Notes under the pieces: generated by a model
The model's input: the letters and a program-made list of their open reading frames with translations, nothing else
The model's database searches: none
Told to the model about the DNA's origin: nothing
In this document: one piece after another, positions 1 to 8,399 of the stretch
Layout: the number at the start of each line of letters is the position of its first letter
How positions within the stretch are numbered: the first letter of the stretch is position 1
Assembly: GCA_036939355.1 (NCBI GenBank)
Contig: JALLAP010000999.1
Coordinates: 1-12,163 of the forward strand
Length of the DNA: 12,163 bases
Direction: 5' to 3'
Source: Thalassiosira profunda
Lineage: Eukaryota; Bacillariophyta; Thalassiosirophyceae; Thalassiosirales; Thalassiosiraceae
Made by a program: the position numbers and the translations under genes

Positions 1-108
1 TTCATAACCTAAAGCGACTCTGATGTGTCCAATTCTCCCTCTTTCGTTTTAACCACGGGTGCATCGCCCCCTACCCAACTCATTTTCCTTCTCCGTTCCA
101 TTCAATCT
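1..108. other. 3' flank of the superoxide dismutase gene
   Basis: Left edge of the window, downstream of the minus-strand dismutase stop. It is pyrimidine-rich on the plus strand and probably holds that gene's 3' UTR. No gene, RNA or clear polyadenylation signal was recognised. Confidence 0.4.
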
Positions 109-188
109 CTACTTCGCCGCCGCGAGCCTCTCTTCGACCTTGCCCCAGTTGATGACGTCCCAAATGGCCCCGACGTAACTGGGGCGGA

Positions 189-222
<34 letters not shown>

Positions 223-908
223 CACGTCAATTCCCATCAGGGGCACGAGACCCGTCCTGGCCTGGAGGGGATCCTGGTTGGGACAGGTGGCCGCCTCGAT
301 GCACCCTGGTTCGACGACGGCACAAACGATTAGAAGGTACAGTTGCAATGCATCTTTTTGCGTCGCATCAAATACTCACCGGTCTTGGGATCGTACCCGA
401 GCCAGCCCCACCCGCTCCCCTGCACGGCGATCGTCGAGGCCGACACCTCCGCCTTCATACTTTCATAGTCACCGAACCGCGCCTTGACGGCGCCCGCTAG
501 AGGTCCGTTCGTGGGAAATTCGCTGCTCCCCTTGGGGCACAAATTCTCCCAGAACAGCGTGTGGTTGACGTGCCCGCCACCATTGAACTTCAAAGCGCCC
601 TGGAGTCCGATAATTCCAGAAACATCCCCGGCGGAGACAGCCGCATCCAATTTCTCCAACGAGGCGTTGAGGTTGGTCACGTACGTGTTGTGGTGCTTCG
701 AGTGGTGCAGTTCCATCGTCTCGGCGGAGATGGCCGGCTCGAGCGCGGAATAATCGTAGGGGAGGTCGGGGAGGACGTGCTTCCCTCCCGAGGGGGCGGA
801 GGAGAGGTAGGCCGCGGCGGATTTCGATAGCTCCGCGGGAAGCTTGGAGGAGCGGACGTGCGCCGCGGCGCGGAGGGCGGCGGGGACGATGTGCTTGGCG
901 GTGGTCAT
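109..908 (-). CDS. SOD2: Mn superoxide dismutase, probably mitochondrial (2 exons)
   Basis: Converts superoxide to hydrogen peroxide and oxygen. Exon 1 is 908-380 and exon 2 is 305-109 (TAG stop). The joined product is 241 aa, the usual length for a mitochondrial Mn-SOD with a presequence. Residues 1 to about 42 are rich in Ala, Arg, Lys and Ser with almost no acidic residues, fitting a mitochondrial transit peptide. The mature part begins near [11 protein letters not shown]. The four metal ligands are visible: His68 (MELHHSKHH), His116 ([10 protein letters not shown]), Asp203 and His207 (DVWEHAYY). Gly at 111-112 and Gln163 in [10 protein letters not shown] are the Mn-type pattern; Fe enzymes carry the outer-sphere Gln elsewhere. 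The frame stays open upstream to 1139 but has no ATG, so the ATG at 908 is the first possible start. Compartment is inferred from the N-terminus; a plastid location cannot be excluded. Confidence 0.95.
306..379 (-). other. Intron of the superoxide dismutase gene (74 nt)
   Basis: On the minus strand the donor is G|GTGAGT and the acceptor CCAG|GG. Splicing joins phase 1 to complete codon Gly177, giving the continuous stretch [18 protein letters not shown], which matches the conserved region of Mn-SODs. Without splicing the frame ends within the intron. Confidence 0.93.
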
Positions 909-1443
909 GGCGGCGTTGATGGTGATGGGCGCTGGGGAGGCGGCGCTTCTGTGAGCGTGTGTGGTGGTGTGTGCACGAGAGTTAGTTGCAAATCTTTGGG
1001 GAAAGATCTCACATACAGAGGAATCAATACTAAGAAAGGAGGGAAGGGTTACCACAATTCTCTCTTTGGACAACTCTATGTACTTCTGATCAATTTTGGT
1101 AATCCCAGACGATAGTCTGGGTGACACGGTGAGAACCAAGTTCGGAGACTAACTATGTTAGCCATGCACTTGGAGAAGTAGTTGCAGTGTAGACTGTAAC
1201 TTTAAAATCACAACAACAACATTTATCAACCCTTTTTACAGTGGTATTTAGGTACCCCTAACTGAGGAGAGAAAACTAGAGAAAAGCACCACACGCACAT
1301 CACCAGCGGAGCTGGGGACGCCGCTGGGTTGATGCAATGCAGTGGTTGCTCGGGGCACGTTAATCCAAGGGTCGGTGTCCATCTAAGTATGGTCTCTGGG
1401 GGGTTAACGAGGGGTGCATGAGTGACAGACGCCCACAGAGAAC
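909..1443. promoter_or_regulatory. Shared divergent promoter region (SOD / SulP transporter)
   Basis: These 535 bases separate two head-to-head genes and must contain both promoters and both 5' UTRs. No ORF with a family signature was found. Visible elements are a perfect short inverted repeat at 1104-1121, a TATA-like TTTAAAA near 1201 on the plus strand, and a (CAA) run near 1210. The core promoters cannot be placed from sequence alone. An in-frame TGA at 1423 lies just upstream of the SulP ATG. Confidence 0.6.
1104..1121. repeat. Perfect 7-bp inverted repeat with 4-nt loop
   Basis: CCCAGAC, then GATA, then GTCTGGG. It could be a dyad binding site for a transcription factor or a small hairpin in the 5' leader of the dismutase transcript. 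It lies about 200 bp upstream of the SOD start and 320 bp upstream of the SulP start. A repeat of this length may occur by chance. Confidence 0.5.
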
Positions 1444-4400
1444 ATGAACGGCCAGGATGATGCAAACGCAGATGAGACATCTGCCGAGGGAGGATCCGGG
1501 ACTTTGGCCGAGCCCAGCAACAACACCAAAGAGACCGTGGACGGCGGCCTCGTTCGCTCTCCCGATAGGGAATCCGCCGCGCCCCCGCCGTTGGCGTCGC
1601 TGTTTCCGGACGCCACTCCGCCGCGGCCTCCATCGGCTCGCGGCAACAATACGACGATGCACTCCTCCGGCCCCTCGATGGTATTAGCCTCCAACGTGGG
1701 ACAGGCTAAGACCATGCCGGCCCACACTCGCAACGTGACGCCGCACACCGAGAGTTTGATCAGCCTTTTTGCCAAGCCGGTCGCCACGCCGTTGACACCT
1801 CTGACGCCGTCGATCGCCGAGGAGGAGAGAACAATTCCTGCTGGCAGTGGATTTGGCGATGCTATCAAAGGCCCACCACTAATGCCAGACTACAATCGAA
1901 GTGGGGAGAGGGCAAAGAAGCCATCACCAAAGGGTAGGACAGGCAATCAAACGAATGCTCTTGATCAATTGCAATTGCAGCGGCAGGTCACCCAAACAAC
2001 ACGCAACGTCCGGGAAGGGAATGAACATATGCCCCGAAAGCAGTTCAGCGATGCGTCGCAACAATCGTCCCTTTCTTCCCACAATCGGGACGACACGCTG
2101 GTAGCGGGGAATCTTAAAAGGACCGTGGTGGACGCGGGTTTGAGGGAGACGCTCGTGATGGCCAACATCAAGCGGGGGAGCCTCCTGGACGAGGACGATG
2201 GTGCCCACGAGAGGACGAGGTTGCTGCGGTCGTCGTCCTCGAGCTTTGAGAAGTGCGATGCGCCCAGGCGACGGAACGTTCTCGTCGGCAAACTGTCCGA
2301 GATGAAGCTTCTTGAACCCGCGTCCCTCAAGCCCACGCTGATGGGAGCTTTCCTCTTCTCCCTGTACCAACTGGTGTTTTGTTTTGCCGAGGCCTCGGCC
2401 ATCACGCGACCATCGCACTCGACTGCGGAGGCGAGCGCGCTGTTGAGCCCCATGGCACTGNGAGGCCTCGGCCATCACGCGACCATCGCACTCGACTGCG
2501 GAGGCGAGCGCGCTGTTGAGCCCCATGGCACTGATGGCGTGCATGGGAAGTTTGGTCAGCGCGCCGATGTTGATTGGGGTGCTGGGTGGAGAGATACCGG
2601 CGTTGTAGTGAGTGTGCCGCACCTTTTGATGCAATGTATTGTTTGCATCGTCTGATGCCCCGTTTTCTCTTTGCGACAATGCGCTGGAGCAGCCCCTGCC
2701 TGGACATGTTCATGGCGCCGTTCCTGGCCCAGATGGCGGCGGACATTGATTCCGTGTTGTTGGAACTGCGGGGCGAAGACGACTCTGCGGGGAATGACAC
2801 GGGCACATTCCTGGCCACCTTCGTAGCGCTGAATGCATTTGGAATGCTGATGTCGGGACTGCTCTGCGTCCTCGCTGGGAAGGTGAAGCTCGTGAACCTT
2901 GCAGGCTTCCTTCCCTACCCAGTGCTAGCCGGGTTCTTCTCCTCTGTGGGCATTAGCATTTGGATGAGCGCGTTCAAGGTGGACACTGGCAGGACGGTAC
3001 AAACGGCGATTGCTTCCGGAGACTGGACGGCACTTCTACAGGACCTTGCGCGGCATTCGCCGAGCTTAGTTGCAGGTGGAGCTCTCTACGTTTTGGGCCC
3101 GAAGGGTCCTCACTTTCTTCTGGGCATTATCACAGCGACAATCACCTTTGCGTACGTGCTCATGGGGTTGACGGGGACGAGCCTGGCTGAAGCGCAGGAT
3201 ATGAGCTTCTTTTGGACACCAGAAGAGGTGACAATGAGCGACGATGCAAAACAGTTTGTGTACGGACCACCAAAGATATTTGGGTTGTGGTCTCCTGAAG
3301 TGCTGGGAAAGATATGCTGGCCTGCCTTCCACAACGGCTTGCCTGGCGCCGTGGCAATGAGCGTCATTTATCTTCTCAGGTGTTCTCTGCACGCGGCGGC
3401 ACTCAACAAATGCGCTGCGAAGCTGAAAGCGAGCGATGCAGGAGAGGCCCATCCTCTCTCATCGTCTAATGAGAATGGAACATATGCACAATCCGTCAGT
3501 CTGAATGGCGCAGGAAACAACACAATCCAGAACGCCGAGCATGGACAAGAGAGCACGCGGATACAACCAAAAGGGAAGCCAAAGGACTTGCTGATGTGGT
3601 ATGCAAATGGGCTCTTCGCCGTCGCCTTGTCTGGTGGCTTCGCGGTTCTTCCTGCCATTGCTTTGGGAGGCATCTTTTCCAAGATTGGCGCAGTGACCCG
3701 CGGACCACAATTCATCGCTCTTATCATCCTCCTGGGCTGCTACCTGTCCGACTTTTGGATCTGCTCCTACGTCCCAAAGAGTACCTTCTCCTCCCTCTTG
3801 GTGTTGGCATCGATCGACTTGATACACAGCTGGTTCATCAAATCATACCAGAAATCGGCCACCGAGTGGATTGTCGTACCCTTCATCGTCGTGACGTCCC
3901 TCGCATATGGAATGTTGCAGAGCGTGGGTCTGGGCATCGGCGCTTCAACATTGATATTTGTGGCGTCTTTTTATCGAGCTGGGGTGGTCAAATTTATCGC
4001 CAACGGGCTGATCATCCGATCGACAGTTGAAAGGAACAATGAGGACAACTGCTGGCTGGATCAACACGCTGATCTCATCCAAATCCTCGTCCTGCAAAAC
4101 TATCTCTTCTTTGGCAATGCGAGCTCTTGTTTGAAGTACATCCAATCAATGTTCGACGACGAGCCTGGCTTCGATCCAGACCTGCCTCCAATACCAAAGC
4201 ACATCATCTTAGATCTGAGCATTGTGACTGGGATTGACACGTCTGCGGTGGACGTCTTTGCAGACATCGCCGCTCTCTGTGCAGAGAACAAATGCAAACT
4301 CACCCTAGCTGGTATTCCCCAGTGCATACGGCCTGCGCTCATAACGGGCGGCGTAAAGCCTTCGAGATCGAATAGACACCTAACCTTCTCGCCGGACCTG

Positions 4401-5201
4401 GAATCCGCGCTTGGGAAGGCCGAAGATGAGCTTCTGAGAATCGTTGGGAGGAACGAAGAGAAAGCTGCAGATGTCGGGGCGAAACTGCAACACATACGGA
4501 AGGTTAGCATGGTCGATCGCGGGCTGCGGAATGCCCTCAGATCCATCGACACACAACACAGCCTCGCTATGGCAAGCCACCTACAAAGTCTGGAGGAGCA
4601 CACGACGCCCATCGAGCTCAACGCCGGGGCCCAGCTGAACGATGTTGGGAGCGAGACCAACCTTCCGAGGGGGCTCTATTTCATCGAGGCGGGAGTCTTG
4701 AAATGCGAGCACGATTCTCAGCAGTCATTGACCAGGGGAAGGACGCAGTCGAACTTCTTTGCGGCACCGCACCTGAGAAACAGCAACGACTCGATTGGCC
4801 AAGTGCAGGCACGGTCGGCGACAGTTGGAAGGTGTGCAAACTTGCTGAAGCAAAATGCAGGAGCGCTGGAGGCTCAGAATCACGTGTTTAGGCTTGCCCG
4901 CATTGGGCCCGGCTGGATTATTGGATCGATCTCTGATTTCGTCGGTCAGGACATCCCTGGAATGTACACGGCTCTGACACCGGTTCGCGTGCATCACCTG
5001 ACCTTCGAAACGATCGAAGAGCTCGAGGTTGAATCGCCCACTTTGATCCTGCATCTGTATAAATTGCTTTCTCACTTATCGGCGAGGCGGCAGGAAATGA
5101 CAATAGCCCAGCTGGCGACGCTGCGCTCGATCATGAGCGCCAGTGCGCCTACAAAGCCTATCAGTCGGAGAAAGATGAAGGCACTGAATGACAGGTTGTG
5201 A
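1444..5201 (+). CDS. SulP/SLC26-type transporter with STAS and cNMP-like domains (2 exons, assembly-damaged)
   Basis: Membrane transporter of the SulP family; substrate unknown. Exon 1 is 1444-2607 and exon 2 is 2693-5201 (TGA). Exon 1 contains a 72-nt duplication plus N (2389-2533) that shifts the frame. With one copy removed the spliced CDS is 3600 nt, i.e. 1199 aa. Residues 1 to about 295 are a hydrophilic, Ser/Thr/Pro-rich, probably disordered cytosolic tail. The SulP membrane domain starts near Met300 (LMGAFLFSLYQLVFCFAEAS) and runs to about 800, interrupted by a hydrophilic loop near 3430-3590. A STAS domain follows at about 820-945, with the conserved GIDTSAVDVF. A cyclic-nucleotide-binding-like fold lies at about 1000-1165. 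This domain order resembles fungal Ygr125w/Vsb1-type vacuolar proteins more than plasma-membrane sulfate permeases. That comparison is from knowledge of the families, so a sulfate substrate should not be assumed. The ATG has A at -3 and an upstream in-frame stop. Confidence 0.9.
2389..2533. repeat. 72-nt direct duplication around N2461 (assembly artefact)
   Basis: Positions 2389-2460 and 2462-2533 are identical and separated by one N. The unit encodes 24 residues (Glu316-Leu339) at the start of the transporter membrane domain. Dropping 73 nt restores a frame that runs on as MACMGSLVSAPMLIG. This is an unmerged contig overlap. Confidence 0.97.
2608..2692 (+). other. Intron of the SulP transporter gene (85 nt)
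   Basis: Donor TA|GTGAGT at 2608 and acceptor CAG at 2690-2692, joining phase 2 to make Tyr364 in GEIPALYPCLDMF. The acceptor is a tandem GAGCAG, so use of the upstream AG (2689) would add one Ser. The CAG is the likelier site. The intron reading carries a TGA, so it must be removed. Confidence 0.85.
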
Positions 5202-5286
5202 AAGCCCAGAGATNAGTGCGCCTACAAAGCCTATCAGTCGGAGAAAGATGAAGGCACTGAATGACAGGTTGTGAAAGCCCAGAGAT
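5142..5286. repeat. 72-nt direct duplication around N5214 (assembly artefact)
   Basis: Positions 5142-5213 and 5215-5286 are identical with one N between. The unit covers the last codons of the SulP CDS, its TGA stop and 12 nt beyond. The first copy already ends the CDS, so the protein is unaffected; only the apparent 3' UTR is lengthened by 73 nt. Confidence 0.97.
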
Positions 5287-5417
5287 TGGGGCGTGCGCTA
5301 GGCAAAATAGATAGGAATAGAATGTGTATATCATTTAGGCCCCCCTCTCCTCTCTGATTGGGCAGGCGTGGCAGGTCGTACTAACGTTCTCTAGCATGTT
5401 CCGGTGATATGCGTGCA
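5202..5417. other. Convergent intergenic region
   Basis: 216 bases between two facing stop codons; the true length is about 143 after removing the 73-nt artefact. It must hold the 3' ends of both transcripts. An AT-rich stretch near 5305-5338 may contain the plus-strand polyadenylation region. No gene was seen. Confidence 0.5.
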
Positions 5418-7125
5418 TTACAGCCCAGAAATTTGTTGATCAACCGCTTCCATCAAAGTCAGCACAAACTCGAACTGTCTGTCCTCGGGGACCACATCGA
5501 AGGGTGGCACGTGGACAAAGAGGGAGTGCGCTTTTGAACCCTTCGACGTTTGCTGCGTTGTTATGTCACCTCCAACAGTGTTGTTTGTGGATTGGCATCG
5601 ATCCAAGCTGAGGCAATAGGTATAATTGCACACAAACCTTCCCGGATCATGGCTCACAACCACAGCCTCATCACTCTTCTGCAACTCCCGACAAATATCG
5701 TGCACGTCCAGCGTTGTATTGAGACATTGCCCAAACTCAGGCGATAAGTCGTCAATTTTGTTCCACTCGAGTATGCTTTCCCCCTTGGGCTGGTATCCCC
5801 TCTCATCGGCCACTCGAAAGGTGGCGTCGTTGTACGCACATTCCTCCAACTGGAATTTTGTCCCCTTGTAGTTCACCCCTAGATGCAGGAATATGACTGT
5901 CTCTGCTCCCTCGACGGGACTGTCACTGGCCTCCTTCCCAGAGTCTGACTGCAGACGTGCATGAAATTTGTTTATCTGCTCGTGGACGTGACCCGCCGAC
6001 GTCTCGAGAATGTGTGTCTCGCTGATGTTTCTCGCCTGCACCGCCCCACCATCCTTGGCGCCCTCCTTGCTGATCGCCTCGCGGAGACGGTTTATCAGAA
6101 CGGTCGTCGGATTGTTTGGCACGCCGGCAAAGGCGCCGAAGCCCGTGACGACGAAGCGGCAGCGGGGAGGCTCGGCGATGGATTCTGAATTGCCCGCTTC
6201 ATCCATTCCGGAACATAGGATCTGCCGGATCAGATCGTGCGCGGCCTCCTTCGCCTTTTCATTCCCCTCTTTAGTTCCAATGTCGGGCATTATCGTGCTT
6301 GCAGCCCACCCCCCGCCGCTGTCCGTGTATGACATGTGCCCAGCGTGTTCATGACGGTGGCAAATTGTGTTTGGGTGGAGACGATGGATGGCCTCGGCGT
6401 TGTGGCTTTTGGGGATGCCCCGGCCGCCGTCGGTGCATGTCAGGATGATGGGAATGTGCTTTCTCTTGTCCTCCGCGTCGTCTACACGCTGCTCTCTTTG
6501 TCGAACGTGCACCATATCCGCATCACCCTCATCATTGGCACATATCGCAAGCTTTCCATCCTCGTCGTCCAGGGGCAGATTGTCTCCTCGCGCATTCGTG
6601 AACTCGACAGGGTTGACGTCGACTGGATCCAGCGCCAATACCGCCGAGACTCTGTCCGGGTCGACGACCGACGCTAAGAGGAGGGCGATTTTGCCCCCCG
6701 CCGAGTGGCCGATGACCTTGTACGAATCTGGCAGGTGTGGATATTTGTTCCGGAGCTCGTCGAATACAGTCTTCACATCCGCCGCGTGCTTGCGGTGATT
6801 GTTGCGCGGGGGGCAAATCACGTTGATGTAGAGGCTCACCACGAGATGCTGAAAAGATATATGAGACGTGCATGAGATGTGAGTGTCGAGGAATATATAG
6901 GTTTGATCCGTCGATGCAAATGCGCAGACTCACATTCTGCGCCAGGATCACATCGCGCAGACCGTCGTATTCCGAGATGCTGATCATCGCTCCCGGCAAC
7001 AGAAACGCCACGCCCGCAGGAGACGCGGAGGCATCGTCCGAGGGCCAAGAGAGAGTCACGTTGACTCCGCCGATTTTCGCCCTCTCCGTCCGCGGGGAGG
7101 CGGGCGATTCGGCAGCATGTTCCAT
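5418..7125 (-). CDS. Fusion: chlorophyllase-like alpha/beta hydrolase + pyroglutamyl peptidase I (2 exons)
   Basis: Exon 1 is 7125-6934 and exon 2 is 6848-5418 (TAA), giving 540 aa. The N-terminal half (about 15-275) is an alpha/beta hydrolase. It has the nucleophile elbow GHSAGGK (Ser113), an Asp in ALDPVD (about 138) and a His in HAGHMSYTD (about 235), the arrangement of chlorophyllase-type esterases. The C-terminal half (about 293-540) is a peptidase C15 domain starting at FVVTGFGAFAGVPNNPT. Its triad is present: Glu about 399 (LEECAYND), Cys about 471 (DPGRFVCNYTY) and His about 510 (SLFVHVPPF). This half should remove N-terminal pyroglutamate from peptides. The hydrolase substrate is unknown, and chlorophyll is not implied. 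No signal or transit peptide is evident, so a cytosolic location is likely. The ATG at 7125 has a strong context (GACCATGG). Both domains lie in one uninterrupted exon, so the fusion is not an artefact of splicing prediction, and no N lies inside the gene. Confidence 0.9.
6849..6933 (-). other. Intron of the hydrolase-peptidase fusion gene (85 nt)
   Basis: On the minus strand the donor is AAT|GTGAGT and the acceptor CTTTTCAG|CAT, phase 0. Splicing gives VILAQNHLVVSLYINV, which reads smoothly through a core strand of the hydrolase fold. Confidence 0.9.
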
Positions 7126-7328
7126 GGTCCCTGTGAAGGTAGAGCGCTCGGCGTTTGCCCGCGGACGGCGGCTTCTGTTTCGTCGAGGTCGAGGGCACCG
7201 ACTTTCATTTTACAACTTCCGCCTTCGCCGGATCCGTTAGCTATTTTACGTAGTAGCGGTATTGTACGCCAACCTGCGTGCACCAAGCAACCCAGAGCAA
7301 CCTCCCTCTGCCCCCCCTTCTCCGCACC
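7126..7328. promoter_or_regulatory. Compact divergent promoter (hydrolase-peptidase / OTU)
   Basis: Only 203 bp separate the two facing start codons, so this must act as a bidirectional promoter or as two overlapping ones. The AT-rich core near 7220-7265 (TTAGCTATTTTACGTAGTAG) is the likeliest regulatory part. No definite TATA box was recognised. Confidence 0.55.
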
Positions 7329-8267
7329 ATGGCAAAGCAAAAGGGCAAGGGCGGCGGCAAGAAGGCCAACCGGGGCGGCGGGAAGAAGCAGTCTTCCGGC
7401 GGTGGCGGTGGCGGAGGAGGAGGCAAAAAGTCCCGCCAGCGAAAGTGGCAGCAATCGGACGACGACGACGACAACTTTCGCAACACGCTCCTGGACCAGG
7501 GCCACGCAATCCGGGAAATGAACGCCGACGGCAACTGCCTCTTTCGGAGCCTCTCGGACCAGCTCTATGATGATGCCGGCGCCAAACACGACGTCGTGCG
7601 GCACGACGTCTGCAACCACTTATCGAAGAACAAAGAGGAATATATGCATTTCTTATTGATGGACGACGACGATGAAGATATTGTGGATATTGACGAGTAC
7701 GTGACCAAGATGAGGGAGGACGGGGAGTGGGGTGGCAACGTCGAAGTGGTGGTGGCCTCGAAAGTCTATAAACGAAGCATCATGGTTTTCTCAGGGGAGT
7801 ATCAAACGGGGGTCCTTTCGATCACGTGCGAGGACAAAGAGAAGGACGGGGACGATTTGATGCTCTCGTATCATGGGAACGATCATTACAATTCTGTTCA
7901 TCCCATGGGTGGACGGTCGAGCCAGCAATCTTCAAGGCAATTTGTAAAAGCAGAGGGTGCTTCATCGTCTGCCAAGGAGAGAAAGAAGAAGGGAAAGGCT
8001 CAAACGGACGATGCAACTGCATCAACACAAAGCGACGATTGCAGCTCACAGCCAACAACAGACAAGGGCAGGGGCAGACCGCCCACACGGGGATCCAATT
8101 GCCCCTGCGGCTCGGGATTGAAGTATAAAAAGTGTTGCATGGCCGCAGAGAAGAGCAAGAAGCGCCTGGCAAAGCATTTAGAGAAGCGCGGGGCAGATGG
8201 CGGCGACGCAGACGACGAGAAGAAGGAGGACGAGTTCATTGGGGAATTCAAGGTGCTTATGATATGA
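7329..8267 (+). CDS. OTU-family deubiquitinase with C-terminal SEC-C motif
   Basis: Predicted cysteine protease that removes ubiquitin from proteins. Single exon, 312 aa, starting at ATG 7329 in a strong context (CACCATGG). Residues 1-45 are basic and Gly/Lys-rich with an uninterrupted run of about nine Gly. The OTU domain spans about 58-192. Its catalytic residues are Asp67 and Cys70 in ADGNCLFRSLSDQ and His186 in GNDHYNSVHP. An acidic loop (MDDDDEDIVDID) lies in the middle. A SEC-C zinc-binding motif follows, NCPCGSGLKYKKCC, with Cys258, Cys260, Cys269 and Cys270; plants also have OTU proteins with SEC-C. The region between the two domains and the C-terminus is charged and low-complexity. 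The domain pattern fits an OTUD3-like or plant OTU7-like enzyme. A further 3' exon is possible but not needed. Confidence 0.92.
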   Translation: MAKQKGKGGGKKANRGGGKKQSSGGGGGGGGGKKSRQRKWQQSDDDDDNFRNTLLDQGHAIREMNADGNCLFRSLSDQLYDDAGAKHDVVRHDVCNHLSKNKEEYMHFLLMDDDDEDIVDIDEYVTKMREDGEWGGNVEVVVASKVYKRSIMVFSGEYQTGVLSITCEDKEKDGDDLMLSYHGNDHYNSVHPMGGRSSQQSSRQFVKAEGASSSAKERKKKGKAQTDDATASTQSDDCSSQPTTDKGRGRPPTRGSNCPCGSGLKYKKCCMAAEKSKKRLAKHLEKRGADGGDADDEKKEDEFIGEFKVLMI

Positions 8268-8399
8268 AGTTCGCTCACCTGCTACGATGGGATGCTATCC
8301 TTGGAGGAAACGCTCTCATTCAATATAATAATACAGAACTAATATCATCTATCCCAACAGAGCCTAATCTTCCTACCATTTCTCTTTCCCTCCCCCGCG
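8268..8399. other. Convergent intergenic region
   Basis: 132 bp between the OTU stop and the stop of the minus-strand membrane protein. It contains an AT-rich block near 8320-8345 (CAATATAATAATACAG) that could serve polyadenylation on either strand. The right part (8370-8399) is pyrimidine-rich. No gene was seen. Confidence 0.5.

Noticed and set aside
909..1139. N-terminal extension of the superoxide dismutase frame
   Set aside because: The frame is open but has no ATG, only a TTG at 1139. The sequence does not resemble a SOD, and the ATG at 908 already gives a normal-length precursor.
2389..2533. Tandem repeat or site-specific duplication in the transporter gene
   Set aside because: An N lies exactly between the copies, the same 72-nt length recurs at two unrelated loci, and the copies break the frame. 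All point to unmerged contig ends.
4100..4660. 186-codon antisense ORF inside the SulP gene
   Set aside because: It lies wholly within the STAS coding region on the opposite strand, is Ser/Arg-rich and has no recognisable domain.
5418..7125. Calling the fusion protein a true chlorophyllase
   Set aside because: The catalytic motifs resemble that family, but there is no plastid targeting and the elbow reads GHSAGG where chlorophyllases usually have GHSRGG. Substrate cannot be inferred.
7261..7328. Longer start for the OTU protein at GTG 7278
   Set aside because: This is a eukaryotic gene; the ATG at 7329 has an excellent Kozak context, and the upstream residues show no domain.
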